Assembly: GCA_043778315.1 (NCBI GenBank)
Contig: JAYWGJ010000042.1
Location: forward strand, 1 to 9,983
DNA: 9,983 nt
Reading direction: 5' to 3'
Origin: JBEEMU01 sp043778315
GTDB lineage: Bacteria; Bacteroidota; Bacteroidia; Chitinophagales; Saprospiraceae
A program made the translations under genes and the position numbers. A model generated the notes under the pieces. That model was not told the origin of the DNA and searched no databases. It saw only the letters and a program-made list of their open reading frames with translations. Every line of letters starts with the position of its first letter. The stretch's first letter is position 1. Below are positions 1 through 6,609 of the stretch, one piece after another.

Positions 1-136
1 TTGGCGTATCAAAATCGGGTTCGCCGAGCGACAAATTAATTACTTTGTGCCCTTTTGCGGCGAGTTCGCGCCCAAGGCGCGCCATTTTGAGCGTAGCGGA
101 TTCTTCTAATCGGTAACTGCGGTCGGAAAGGTGCAT
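1..136 (-). CDS. Class I/II PLP-dependent aminotransferase (aspartate aminotransferase-like), N-terminal part
   Basis: Only the first 45 codons are in the window; the gene continues beyond position 1. Translation from the ATG at 136 gives MHLSDRSYRLEESATLKMAR and then, at about residues 32-44, NLSLGEPDFDTP. The 'L-x-x-S-A/E-T-L-x-M/I' start followed by 'I-x-L-x-x-GEPDFDTP' is the classic N-terminus of the AspB/AspC-type fold-I aminotransferases, which transfer an amino group between aspartate or a similar amino acid and 2-oxoglutarate using pyridoxal phosphate in the cytoplasm. The Schiff-base lysine and substrate arginines are outside the window, so substrate choice (aspartate, aromatic or other) cannot be decided. 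The ATG lies about 45 nt from a TACCTTTG box read on the same strand. It is transcribed divergently from the SDR gene. Confidence 0.88.
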   Translation of the reverse strand, partial: MHLSDRSYRLEESATLKMARLGRELAAKGHKVINLSLGEPDFDTP

Positions 137-182
137 AGGTTAAATTGTTTTTTATAATGAAAACTTCTATAAATTTACATAG

Positions 183-205
183 CAAAGGTAGTATTTAAAA
201 GTCAA
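183..205 (-). promoter_or_regulatory. Candidate promoter of the aminotransferase gene
   Basis: Read on the minus strand, TACCTTTG (183-190) is an exact match to the Bacteroidota -7 box TAnnTTTG. A TTG (203-205) lies 12 nt upstream of it. The predicted leader to the ATG at 136 is about 40 nt. The 12-nt gap is shorter than the roughly 20 nt usually given between -33 and -7 boxes, so the TTG may not be the true -33 element. Confidence 0.5.
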
Positions 206-292
206 TATTTGTTGCGACAAGTGCCTAAAACAAATTATTTTATGAATTGCTTAACACAACCACTTTATCGTTTTTTTGTTACAATAATTAAC

Positions 293-324
293 TAAAAAAT
301 AAGTTTAATCTATAAAAAATAAGT
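293..324 (+). repeat. Paired 12-bp direct repeat just upstream of the SDR start
   Basis: TAAAAAATAAGT occurs at 293-304 and again at 313-324, with start points 20 bp apart (about two helical turns). The second copy ends 5 nt before the ATG of the oxidoreductase. It could be a regulator site or an A-rich translation-enhancing leader. In DNA this AT-rich it may also be a chance slippage product. No TAnnTTTG box was found for this gene. Confidence 0.4.
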
Positions 325-329
325 AAAAA

Positions 330-1172
330 ATGCGACACGCAAATTCTAAAATTTGGTTTATAACGGGTATCTCGAGCGGCATCGGAAAGGCGTTAGCGGA
401 AGCGGTGATAGACAAGCACGACTTCGTTATCGGGACGTTCAGAAACGAGCAACAGGTAGATGATTTTAATGCAGAATACGCGGGCGAAGCCTTCGCGTTG
501 CAGTTAGACGTGACTAATTCGGACGATATTGCTCGGGCGTTTCACACCATTAATACGATGTTTGGTCGCATAGATGTGTTGGTAAATAACGCGGGTTTTG
601 GTTTTGCGGGCGCGATAGAGGAGACGAGCATCGAGGAGTCGCGGGCGATTATGGAAGCCAATTTTTTTGGCGCGCTCCAAATCACGCAAGCCGCTTTGCC
701 GCTCATGAGGGCGCAAAAAAGCGGTCATATCATACAAATATCGTCGCAGGCGGGCTTCAAAGCGGGTCCAGGTTTTGGTGTTTATAACGCCAGTAAATTT
801 GCCTTAGAGGGTTTCAGCGAAGCCCTCGCTATGGAGGTTGCGAACTTAGGTATCAAGGTTGTTTTGGTAGAATTAGGCTTGTTTCGCACCAATTTTGCTG
901 GTAGTTCGTTCAAAAACGCGGCGAACCAAATCGATGATTACAAAAATAGCGCGGGTGCGTTCCGTCGTGCTATTCCGCGTATCAACGGCACGCAGGAGAG
1001 CGACCCGCTCAAAGCCGCCGACGCTATTATTCAAATCGCGTACACCGACAAGCCACCGTTGCGCCTCGCGCTCGGCAAAAGCGCAGTAGCCGCTATCACG
1101 GGCAAATTGCAACAAGTACAAAAAGAATTGGACGAAAATATGGAGCTGACGCTGAGTGTCGGTTTTGTATAG
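330..1172 (+). CDS. Classical SDR-family NAD(P)-dependent oxidoreductase
   Basis: A 280-residue Rossmann-fold short-chain dehydrogenase/reductase. Visible motifs in order are the cofactor-binding TGISSGIG (residues 12-19), basic R38 after beta-2 (suggesting NADP(H) preference), D60-V61 near the adenine ring, NNAG (86-89), N111, the catalytic serine in the ISS motif (138-139), and Y152-x3-K156. The full Asn-Ser-Tyr-Lys tetrad is therefore present. Length and the C-terminal extension after residue 200 fit the 'oxidoreductase/SDR' group of about 275-285 residues common in bacteria. These act on carbonyl or hydroxyl groups of varied small molecules, so the substrate cannot be named. The ATG at 330 starts directly before the first beta strand (KIWFITG), as expected. 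It appears monocistronic: divergent from the aminotransferase and followed by a terminator 25 nt after the stop. Confidence 0.93.
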   Translation: MRHANSKIWFITGISSGIGKALAEAVIDKHDFVIGTFRNEQQVDDFNAEYAGEAFALQLDVTNSDDIARAFHTINTMFGRIDVLVNNAGFGFAGAIEETSIEESRAIMEANFFGALQITQAALPLMRAQKSGHIIQISSQAGFKAGPGFGVYNASKFALEGFSEALAMEVANLGIKVVLVELGLFRTNFAGSSFKNAANQIDDYKNSAGAFRRAIPRINGTQESDPLKAADAIIQIAYTDKPPLRLALGKSAVAAITGKLQQVQKELDENMELTLSVGFV

Positions 1173-1196
1173 TTGCCTAATTATAGATATAAAATA

Positions 1197-1242
1197 AAAA
1201 AATGTGTTTAATGTTCGTTGTGGCATTAGGCACATTTTTTTT
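1197..1242 (+). terminator. Intrinsic terminator of the SDR gene
   Basis: The left arm 1197-1213 and right arm 1224-1240 form a 17-bp stem whose only non-Watson-Crick pairs are two G-U pairs. The loop is 10 nt (1214-1223). A run of T residues follows the stem, and the A-rich left base makes it potentially bidirectional. TGCCTAAT (1174-1181), right after the stop codon, is perfectly complementary to ATTAGGCA (1225-1232) inside the right arm, so an alternative pairing exists. Confidence 0.82.
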
Positions 1243-1243
1243 A

Positions 1244-1265
1244 TTGCTAAAATAGCGTATATTTG
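1244..1265 (+). promoter_or_regulatory. Candidate promoter for the 1585-3003 unit
   Basis: TATATTTG at 1258-1265 matches the Bacteroidota -7 box TAnnTTTG exactly. A TTG (1244-1246) lies 11 nt upstream. It sits just after the SDR terminator and points toward the structured element and the membrane-protein gene, predicting a leader of about 310 nt that includes the nested inverted repeats at 1309-1483. Confidence 0.45.
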
Positions 1266-1308
1266 TATAAATATTTAAGATTACGCAAACGGGCTACTTA
1301 TTTCTCTT

Positions 1309-1483
1309 GTTCTTTTTTCTTGATAAAAAAGAACCAAAAAATCAAGACTTATTAGAGTTGTCAGGCTTCACTTCGCGTAAAAAGGGAACACAGCCCAAAC
1401 TTGATGTGGCGAAATTGCCACATCTTCGAACAGTGCGCTGTTTATCACCTTTTTACGCTCCGTTCCCACCGACAACTCTAATA
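1309..1483 (+). repeat. Nested inverted-repeat element (possible structured leader RNA or dispersed repeat)
   Basis: Several perfect inverted repeats are packed into 175 bases: (a) GTTCTTTTTT 1309-1318 with AAAAAAGAAC 1325-1334, loop 6; (b) TATTAGAGTTGTC 1350-1362 with its complement at 1471-1483; (c) GCGTAAAAAGG 1375-1385 with 1448-1458; (d) GATGTGGC 1403-1410 with GCCACATC 1417-1424, loop 6; (e) AACAG 1429-1433 with CTGTT 1438-1442, loop TGCG. Pairs b and c enclose d and e, giving a closed multi-branched fold. An open frame (1307-1552, 81 codons) crosses it, but its translation has no recognisable domain, and the base pairing better explains the conservation one would expect here. From memory, similar 'DKKEPKNQ...LSGFTS' spurious proteins recur in Bacteroidota genomes, which suggests a dispersed repeat; I cannot confirm that here. 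Nothing further is visible in 1484-1584. Confidence 0.6.
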
Positions 1484-1584
1484 GGTCAGTCCCAAAGGCT
1501 CAAGCAATCGACCTTATTTTTAAACCTACATCATAAAAAAATTACTGCATAATATTGTTTAATAATCGAAAACCAAAATAACCA

Positions 1585-2298
1585 ATGATACTACAAAAAA
1601 AACATTTATTCTATCTTTCCGCCTTGCTTTTGGGCGCAAACGATTTCTATTGGAAAGCGGCGTTTCACAACGCGCTGACGGGCAAAATCTCCGATTTTGC
1701 GGGTATTGCGCTGTGGGTTTTGTTTTGGGAAAGTTTTGGTTGGCGGCAACGCAAGGTATTATATATAGGTACAGCGTTGTTGTTTGCGTGGTTCAAGTCG
1801 CCGTATTCGGAGGCTTTTTTGCAAGTTTTCCACTTATCGCGGGTCGTAGATTACACCGATTTGATGGCACTCGCGGTGCTGCCCGCCTTGTATTTGCTGC
1901 CTTTCGGCAAAATAAAAACGGCTTGGGCGTGGCGGCCAAATTTCGCGGAAGCGGCAATCGCTTTGTTTTTATTCACGGCAACTTCTTATCCACAAGACGA
2001 AATTTGTTGCTTTTTTGATAAAAAATATCCGTTTTCGTTTGGTAAAGATACTTTATTGGCACGTGTGCAACAAAAATTTCCTGCTAATAACACTGTTCGT
2101 GACTCCAATATTTTTATTGGCATTAAGCCGCAATTTTGTGATAAAGGTGTGTCCGTTCATTTCGTATATCGCGTACAGCGAGCGGATAGTTGCACCTTGA
2201 AACTGGTAGGTATGACGAGCGTTTGCATACGCAACGACATCAGTACAAAAGATGCGCTGCAAGCCGCGGAAACGCTTATTATTCCAAAATTGAAGTAA
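1585..2298 (+). CDS. Uncharacterised multi-pass membrane protein ('LTGKxSDFAG' type)
   Basis: A 237-residue protein of unknown function. The N-terminal half is hydrophobic, with likely membrane segments near residues 8-18 (weak), 39-52, 58-70, 93-106 and 121-134. The C-terminal 100 residues are soluble-looking and contain four to five cysteines (C141, C142, C188, C206, C214). Conserved-looking polar motifs lie within or beside the membrane segments: N19-D20, FHNALTGKISDFAG (27-40), KSPYSE (71-76) and VDYTDLMAL (88-96). I recall this N19-D-x-x-K...LTGKxSDFAG...VDxxDL pattern from hypothetical membrane proteins of Bacteroidota and some other bacteria, but know of no assigned function. It is followed after 15 nt by the beta-barrel gene, so the two probably form an operon, transcribed from the 1244-1265 promoter. 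The ATG at 1585 precedes the first hydrophobic stretch and has an A-rich upstream region. Confidence 0.8.
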   Translation: MILQKKHLFYLSALLLGANDFYWKAAFHNALTGKISDFAGIALWVLFWESFGWRQRKVLYIGTALLFAWFKSPYSEAFLQVFHLSRVVDYTDLMALAVLPALYLLPFGKIKTAWAWRPNFAEAAIALFLFTATSYPQDEICCFFDKKYPFSFGKDTLLARVQQKFPANNTVRDSNIFIGIKPQFCDKGVSVHFVYRVQRADSCTLKLVGMTSVCIRNDISTKDALQAAETLIIPKLK

Positions 2299-2313
2299 TT
2301 ATAATCCTAAATT

Positions 2314-3003
2314 ATGCTAAAAATAAACCTTTTTATACTGTTTTTTATATTCCAAATTACAAATATTTCGGCTATAAATATCAATATCGATAGCCTTCCA
2401 AAGCCACATGATATAGTAAAAATATCGGTATCGAGCTTATTGGAAAGGGCGCGGTGCGCTCATTTTGCCTACGAACATTTTTTTACGAGGATAGTATCGC
2501 TGCAAGGCGAGCTTGGTTTTTATTTACGCGAATCAAATAGAAATCCTGATGATATTACATTTACGGGTGGCGTTCGCAGTCAATTGGAGTTACGCTCTTA
2601 TCCTTTTGCTGATTTTTCTTGGCGTTGTATGCCGTATTATGGTATCGAGGCTTTTTATCAGGCTATAAATATGCACGGGTATAACGATTATTATATTTTG
2701 GAAAACGGCATTGTGAAGCAGACGATAACGCCCGTCGGGTTCACGCAAACGCAGTTTGGCGGCAATATATTATCGGGCTTTCAATGGACTATCAAAAAAC
2801 ATTTTGTGATAGACGGTTCTTTCGGGTTCGGTTTGATAACGCTCAGGGATAAATATACAGACGCACCCGAAGGATTTGAGCCACCAAAAAGGTTCGTCAG
2901 ACCTTATTTGCAAACGGCTATTAATGATTACGGACAAACGAACTATATCCCAAAAACGATAATAAATATCGTTGCGGGTCTGAAAATCGGCTACGCATTT
3001 TGA
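2314..3003 (+). CDS. Secreted probable outer-membrane beta-barrel protein
   Basis: A 229-residue protein with an N-terminal signal peptide: K3, hydrophobic core at about residues 5-15, likely cleavage after NISA at residue 20. The mature part alternates aromatic and hydrophobic residues with polar ones in short strands, for example at about 60-72 (RIVSLQGELGFYL), 85-95, 103-115, 146-158, 163-178 and 214-229. The final residue is phenylalanine in a terminal K-I-G-Y-A-F strand, the usual outer-membrane protein C-terminal signal. This resembles small 8- to 10-stranded OmpA/DUF3575-like porin-fold proteins of Bacteroidota; the exact family is not recognised. No catalytic motif is visible. Its start is 15 nt after the stop of the membrane protein and it ends 14 nt before a strong terminator, so it is the last gene of its unit. 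Confidence 0.75.
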   Translation: MLKINLFILFFIFQITNISAININIDSLPKPHDIVKISVSSLLERARCAHFAYEHFFTRIVSLQGELGFYLRESNRNPDDITFTGGVRSQLELRSYPFADFSWRCMPYYGIEAFYQAINMHGYNDYYILENGIVKQTITPVGFTQTQFGGNILSGFQWTIKKHFVIDGSFGFGLITLRDKYTDAPEGFEPPKRFVRPYLQTAINDYGQTNYIPKTIINIVAGLKIGYAF

Positions 3004-3017
3004 TTTTCATTATAATG

Positions 3018-3059
3018 AAAAAACCGCTACTTGACCAAACAGTCGAGTAGCGGTTTTTT
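3018..3059. terminator. Bidirectional intrinsic terminator between convergent genes
   Basis: The arms 3018-3035 and 3042-3059 form an 18-bp stem with one G-U pair and a 6-nt loop. It is flanked by six A on one side and six T on the other, so it works in both directions. It serves the barrel gene ending at 3003 (plus) and the secreted protein ending at 3105 (minus). Confidence 0.9.
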
Positions 3060-3104
3060 GTTGGCGTAAAGCCAATACTTGACAAATATCTATATCAAAT
3101 TTAT

Positions 3105-3908
3105 TTATTTGAACAACACCGAGAAGCAATTTTCTTTGTGTAAATCGTTCAAAATCAGATTGATAGCTTCGGAGTCTTTATTGGTGCGCATCGTCAGCTT
3201 TCGCTTGTCGGGCGTAGTGATAGTGCATACGCCGTCCTTATTGAGCGCGTAAACGTTGCCTTCAATCGTGATTTCTGCTTGTGTTTTAGTCAAGTTATTG
3301 AAGCGGATATTATAGTGTTTGGTGAGGTAATCGTCGCCTTGCGGCGTTTCTATTTGCGCCAAATATTCGCTGCCGTTATTGAACAGTTTGCACGGACACG
3401 TCCCTTTTTCCACTTCCGTATAATGAATAAATGAGCTTGCACGGACAAATTGCCAGTTCGTCGCGCCGCGTCGCGCCATCGTGTAGGTGAGCGTTTGCGT
3501 GCCTTTGCGGTAGGCTACGCCTTTGTTGATTAGGCTGTAATCGACCTCGAAAATCGAGTACGCCATCGTATCATTCGCGTAGCTTTTCAGGAATTTGGTG
3601 ATTTTGTAATCCACCGTATTGTTCGGCTGATTGTAGCGCGCATAGATGTCTTGCGTCGTAAAAAAATCGCGGGTCGTGATGACCATTTTGCCGCTAAGGT
3701 CGAAAGTAGTGACCTCGTTGCGGAAGTTAGGCGCGAACATCGCCATCACTTTCGTGGTGTTGCCTTGCGCCGCAACGCTGTTAATTGCTTTCACCAAATC
3801 GGTGATTTTGCCCTCTGCAAACTTAGCGTTATCGGTCGGGTCTTGCTTTTGCGCGTAAGTAATGGTTTGCGTGAGCAATAAAAATGCTACAATAAAAATA
3901 CTTTTCAT
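3105..3908 (-). CDS. Secreted protein with an NTF2/SnoaL-like domain, function unknown
   Basis: A 267-residue exported protein. The signal peptide is residues 1-19 (K2, core IFIVAFLLL, cleavage after TYA before QKQD). Residues about 33-165 have the shape of an NTF2-like cone fold: an initial helix ITDLVKAINSVAAQGNTTKV and MFAPNF, then strands ending in NWQFVRASSFIHY, typical of SnoaL/DUF4440-like domains. A second beta-rich region (about 174-267) carries repeats of 'T-I-E/T-T-P' strand sequence and C228 and C261. C171-P-C173 between the domains resembles a small disulphide or metal clip. I see no catalytic residues that define a function, and the family is not firmly recognised. It is monocistronic, with its own TAnnTTTG box and a shared terminator downstream; the next gene upstream on this strand ends 191 nt away. 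Confidence 0.78.
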   Translation of the reverse strand: MKSIFIVAFLLLTQTITYAQKQDPTDNAKFAEGKITDLVKAINSVAAQGNTTKVMAMFAPNFRNEVTTFDLSGKMVITTRDFFTTQDIYARYNQPNNTVDYKITKFLKSYANDTMAYSIFEVDYSLINKGVAYRKGTQTLTYTMARRGATNWQFVRASSFIHYTEVEKGTCPCKLFNNGSEYLAQIETPQGDDYLTKHYNIRFNNLTKTQAEITIEGNVYALNKDGVCTITTPDKRKLTMRTNKDSEAINLILNDLHKENCFSVLFK

Positions 3909-3947
3909 ATCGTTTTTTGTTGTTTTAATAAATCAAATAATAAAGCT

Positions 3948-3970
3948 CAAAGATAACACTTTTACTACAA
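3948..3970 (-). promoter_or_regulatory. Candidate promoter of the secreted NTF2-like gene
   Basis: Read on the minus strand, TATCTTTG (3948-3955) matches TAnnTTTG exactly, with TTG (3968-3970) 12 nt upstream. The predicted leader to the ATG at 3908 is about 35 nt, A-rich and without a Shine-Dalgarno sequence. Confidence 0.55.
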
Positions 3971-4070
3971 CTAAATATCTTAAACCATAGATTATTTTTT
4001 TTAATAATATTATTTTAAAATAAAAAATGGAAAATATTACTTTTTTGTGCTAAAAATATTTTTATTCAAT

Positions 4071-4100
4071 AGTGGAATGGGCTAAAACCACATTCCTATT
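4071..4100 (-). terminator. Weak hairpin after the CPBP protease gene
   Basis: GGAATG (4074-4079) pairs with CATTCC (4091-4096), and the flanking AATA/TATT bases could extend the stem across a bulge. On the minus strand it abuts the stop codon at 4100 and is followed by AATAAAAATATTTTT-type sequence. The stem is short, so this is only a possible terminator. The rest of 3971-4070 is plain AT-rich DNA. Confidence 0.35.
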
Positions 4101-5059
4101 CAATTATATTCGCTTACCTTTGCCTGCTCCGCATTCAATACGCTCATTGGCGCAAAGCCAAACCGTTTTTTTAGTATCAAAAACGCTACTACACCGCCAG
4201 CTATCGCGATGGGTAGCATAACAGTCATATCGGGGTCGGGGCTGCGAAACAAGGTATTCGTTTGCAACGCCGAACTCGTGAACGAAACCATCACCGCGCC
4301 GTAGAGGTTGTTGGCGAAGTGCAGCCCGAGCGCGAGGTCTAAACCGTCGTCTAGGATAGTGATTAAGCCCAATAATAAGCCAAAACCAATGTAATAAATC
4401 GCCATCAACGCTACGCCGTAATGCGTCACTTCGGGGTTGGCGAAGTGCATTGAGCCAAACAAAAAAGAGCTGATAGCCAACGAAACCCACCGCTTAACAC
4501 GCAGACTACCAATGCCTTGCATCAGCCAACCGCGAAAAATCAACTCTTCACATGAGGTTTGTAACGGCAATAAAACTAACGAAATAGCGAGCGTAATAAG
4601 AAACGGCACGGGCTGAAATACCCACGAGTAATCGGCGGGGTGCAGCGCGTAATTCACCACTTCCATAGCCGCCGTGATGCCAAACCACACCACGAAGGAA
4701 TACCAAAATCGTTCCCATCGCACCGCGCCAGACTGATTAATAAGCGAGCCGAACGGTCGCTTATGCGCCCATTTCATACCCGCCAATAAGCCCAAAATAG
4801 TCGTTACAAAAGTAAATAACATTAAGGCGTAGAGCAAATTGCTATCTATGCCTAAGCTCTGCATCGATTTCATTGCAGCTTGCGCCTCTTCCGCATTCAA
4901 TCTTTTGCTTGCTATTTTCACCGCCGCAACCAACAATAACGGAACGCTGCCAAGCACATTGCCCGCTACAAGCAAAACGGCAGTAATGATATAAAATGCG
5001 ATGCCTGCGCGTCCGCGTGCCGCTTGTGACAAAAAAGTAAGTGGGTTTTGATTGGTCAT
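4100..5059 (-). CDS. CPBP-family intramembrane glutamic protease (CAAX protease/bacteriocin-processing type)
   Basis: A 319-residue polytopic membrane protein with all three signature motifs of the CPBP (Abi, Rce1-like) family: EELIFRG (E171, E172, R176), FGSMH (F201...H205) and HFANN (H247...N251). The glutamate and histidines line the intramembrane active site. Likely membrane segments are near residues 20-48, 76-95, 118-138, 152-167, 191-204, 216-235, 242-260 and 278-297. Members cleave prenylated or other membrane-associated peptides; in bacteria, roles include bacteriocin self-immunity, signal-peptide and anti-sigma processing, but most are unassigned. No bacteriocin precursor is visible nearby, so no role is proposed. 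The ATG at 5059 gives a short polar N-terminus before the first membrane segment. It lies downstream of recO on the same strand, 121 nt away, separated by a long hairpin, so cotranscription is uncertain. Confidence 0.93.
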   Translation of the reverse strand: MTNQNPLTFLSQAARGRAGIAFYIITAVLLVAGNVLGSVPLLLVAAVKIASKRLNAEEAQAAMKSMQSLGIDSNLLYALMLFTFVTTILGLLAGMKWAHKRPFGSLINQSGAVRWERFWYSFVVWFGITAAMEVVNYALHPADYSWVFQPVPFLITLAISLVLLPLQTSCEELIFRGWLMQGIGSLRVKRWVSLAISSFLFGSMHFANPEVTHYGVALMAIYYIGFGLLLGLITILDDGLDLALGLHFANNLYGAVMVSFTSSALQTNTLFRSPDPDMTVMLPIAIAGGVVAFLILKKRFGFAPMSVLNAEQAKVSEYN

Positions 5060-5062
5060 AAT

Positions 5063-5098
5063 AAATGATTTTTGATTTGATTAAAAAAATGATTTTTG
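5063..5098. repeat. 12-bp direct repeat before the CPBP gene
   Basis: AAATGATTTTTG occurs at 5063-5074 and 5087-5098, start points 24 bp apart, just upstream of the CPBP start and next to the 22-bp inverted repeat. Significance unknown; possible slippage or insertion scar. Confidence 0.4.
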
Positions 5099-5101
5099 TT
5101 A

Positions 5102-5171
5102 GGAGAGCGGTAATTTATTCCGCTCAAAATAAGCTATTTTTTATAGTCGGCGGAATAAATTACCGCTCTCC
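5102..5171. repeat. 22-bp perfect inverted repeat with 26-nt loop
   Basis: The arm at 5102-5123 (beginning GGAGAGCGG and ending CCGC) is perfectly complementary to 5150-5171. Each arm can also fold on itself through GCGG...CCGC around AATttATT, and the loop holds AAAATA-agc-TATTTT. It starts 9 nt after the recO stop on the minus strand and ends about 42 nt before the CPBP ATG. On the minus strand a T-rich stretch follows about a dozen bases later. It could terminate recO transcription, or be a short mobile palindromic element of MITE/REP type. No target-site duplication is obvious. Confidence 0.85.
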
Positions 5172-5180
5172 CAGTCTATT

Positions 5181-5909
5181 TTATAGAATATCTCTCAGTA
5201 TATCGAGCGAATTTATCTCGGGAAAATTGTCAATATGGATTTTGTAATAAATGAGCATTTTGTCTAGTAATAATTTTTTTTCACTTTTTTTTAGGGTCGA
5301 GGCAGCGTTTTGGGCAATCGAAACGTTATATAAATGGTGTAATATTTTACTCAAATCTTCGTTTAGCATAAAATCCTGACTAACAGGCATTTGTGTATAA
5401 ATGCCTTCTTGCAAGTCAAAATAAGGTTCAGCTTCCGTGGGCGTTCCGTCGGGTGCAAAACCCAAAAAACCTGCCAAATTGATTAAAAAATACAAAGGCA
5501 AATTGCCTACGGGGTCGGAAGTTTTGTCCAAAAATACAAAAAAATCATACAAAAAAGTAAAAAGAAGCTCATTTTTTTCGGGTTCGTGAATCGTTTTGCG
5601 CGTCAGCTCTAAGCAAAAAAGTCCGATACTCCGTTTTATAGCGTTATAGGGCAAGGTTTGATACGCATAAGCAAGGCGGATTTCTTTGCAGCGATGCAGC
5701 GTTTGCATCTCTTTATGATACACCACGACATCGAGCAGCGTCAGTATTTGCAGCATCGCAGCACTTGGATTTCCTTTGGCAGACGCGGTGCGCACGCCCG
5801 AAAAAATATACGATTGCAAGCCGCGTTCTTCGGTATAGAGGTCGCAAATCAGGCTCGTCTCCGAGTATTTTACGGTGCGCAAAACGATAGCGCGTGTTTT
5901 TATTAACAT
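5181..5909 (-). CDS. recO: DNA repair and recombination protein RecO
   Basis: At 242 residues this is the usual RecO length. The N-terminal OB-fold begins with the family pattern KTRAIVLRTVKYSETSLICD (4-23), LYTEERGLQSYIFSGVR (24-40) and AMLQILTLLDVVVYHKE (51-67). A helical domain follows, with YFLINLAGFLGFAPD (140-154) and PYFDLQEGIY (162-171), both typical of Bacteroidota RecO. There is no CxxC zinc finger; the only cysteines are C22, C74 and C99, a variation known in the family. RecO binds SSB-coated single-stranded DNA and, with RecR, loads RecA in the RecF recombination pathway. The ATG at 5909 gives the canonical short lead-in (MLIKTRAIVL). The gene is divergent from the polysaccharide deacetylase; the 55-nt intergenic region must hold both promoters, but no clear TAnnTTTG box is seen there. 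Confidence 0.95.
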   Translation of the reverse strand: MLIKTRAIVLRTVKYSETSLICDLYTEERGLQSYIFSGVRTASAKGNPSAAMLQILTLLDVVVYHKEMQTLHRCKEIRLAYAYQTLPYNAIKRSIGLFCLELTRKTIHEPEKNELLFTFLYDFFVFLDKTSDPVGNLPLYFLINLAGFLGFAPDGTPTEAEPYFDLQEGIYTQMPVSQDFMLNEDLSKILHHLYNVSIAQNAASTLKKSEKKLLLDKMLIYYKIHIDNFPEINSLDILRDIL

Positions 5910-5964
5910 ATTTTATTTATTACAATATATAACCATTTCTTAAAAAAAATTATATCGACGAAAC

Positions 5965-6609
5965 GTGTACTTAATAAAAACTCCTGATTTAATCCAGAGC
6001 CTTTTTCCGCAGTTTACCTGGAAAAAAGCGACCCGCGAAAAAGTACTTTATCTGACTTTTGACGACGGTCCGATACCCGAAATCACGACTTGGGTATTGG
6101 CGCAATTGCAAAAGTACAATGCAAAAGCGACTTTTTTCTGTGTGGGCGATAATATTCGCCGTCACCCATCTGTTTTCAACTTGGTGCGCGACGCGGGTCA
6201 TAGCATCGGCAACCATACCAACAACCACCTAAACGGTTGGAATACAGATACCTCCGATTATCTTGGCAACGTAGATAAATGTTCGGAAGTAGTCACTTCT
6301 ACCCTATTTCGTCCGCCGCACGGACGGCTACGCCCGACGCAAGCGATGTCGCTGCATCAACAATACGAAATCATTATGTGGGACGTATTGAGCGGCGACT
6401 TCGACCCGAATATCACGCCAGACCAGTGCCTCCAAAACGTCCTAAACAACACGCGCAAAGGCTCTATCATCGTATTTCACGACAGTCTGAAAGCGTCCAA
6501 AAACTTGTTTTACGCGCTGCCGCGCGTCCTCGAGCATTTTTCGGCTCGAGGCTACCGCTTCGAGGCGTTGCAACCCGCCTACGTTCCGCAGGTGCTAAGT
6601 TTGGCATAA
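5965..6609 (+). CDS. Polysaccharide deacetylase family protein (NodB homology domain)
   Basis: A 214-residue carbohydrate esterase family 4 enzyme. Motifs in order are TFDDGP (31-36; D33 catalytic base, D34 metal ligand), HTNNH (H84, H88; metal ligands), RPPHGR (116-121; a variant of RPPYG), WDVLSGDFD (139-147) and IIVFHDS (167-173; H171 catalytic acid). Such enzymes remove N-acetyl groups from peptidoglycan, chitin-like or other polysaccharides using a divalent metal. There is no signal peptide or anchor, so it may be cytoplasmic or exported by another route; the substrate is unknown. The start is GTG at 5965, chosen because it gives MYLIKTPDLIQSLFPQFTW, which matches the N-terminus I recall for Bacteroidota members; no ATG in frame offers a better fit. 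The last four codons and stop lie in an 11-bp tandem repeat. Confidence 0.92.
   Translation: MYLIKTPDLIQSLFPQFTWKKATREKVLYLTFDDGPIPEITTWVLAQLQKYNAKATFFCVGDNIRRHPSVFNLVRDAGHSIGNHTNNHLNGWNTDTSDYLGNVDKCSEVVTSTLFRPPHGRLRPTQAMSLHQQYEIIMWDVLSGDFDPNITPDQCLQNVLNNTRKGSIIVFHDSLKASKNLFYALPRVLEHFSARGYRFEALQPAYVPQVLSLA

Noticed and set aside
1307..1552. 81-codon open frame beginning MFFFLDKKEPKNQ
   Set aside because: It runs through nested inverted repeats, has no domain, signal or membrane pattern, and reads like the spurious ORF of a repeat. Kept as a repeat element instead.
4115..4122. TACCTTTG promoter-like box on the plus strand
   Set aside because: It lies inside the 3' end of the CPBP gene with no plus-strand gene downstream; likely chance.
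5065..5247. 60-codon plus-strand frame between the CPBP gene and recO
   Set aside because: It spans the 22-bp inverted repeat and overlaps the 3' end of recO antisense; no protein features.
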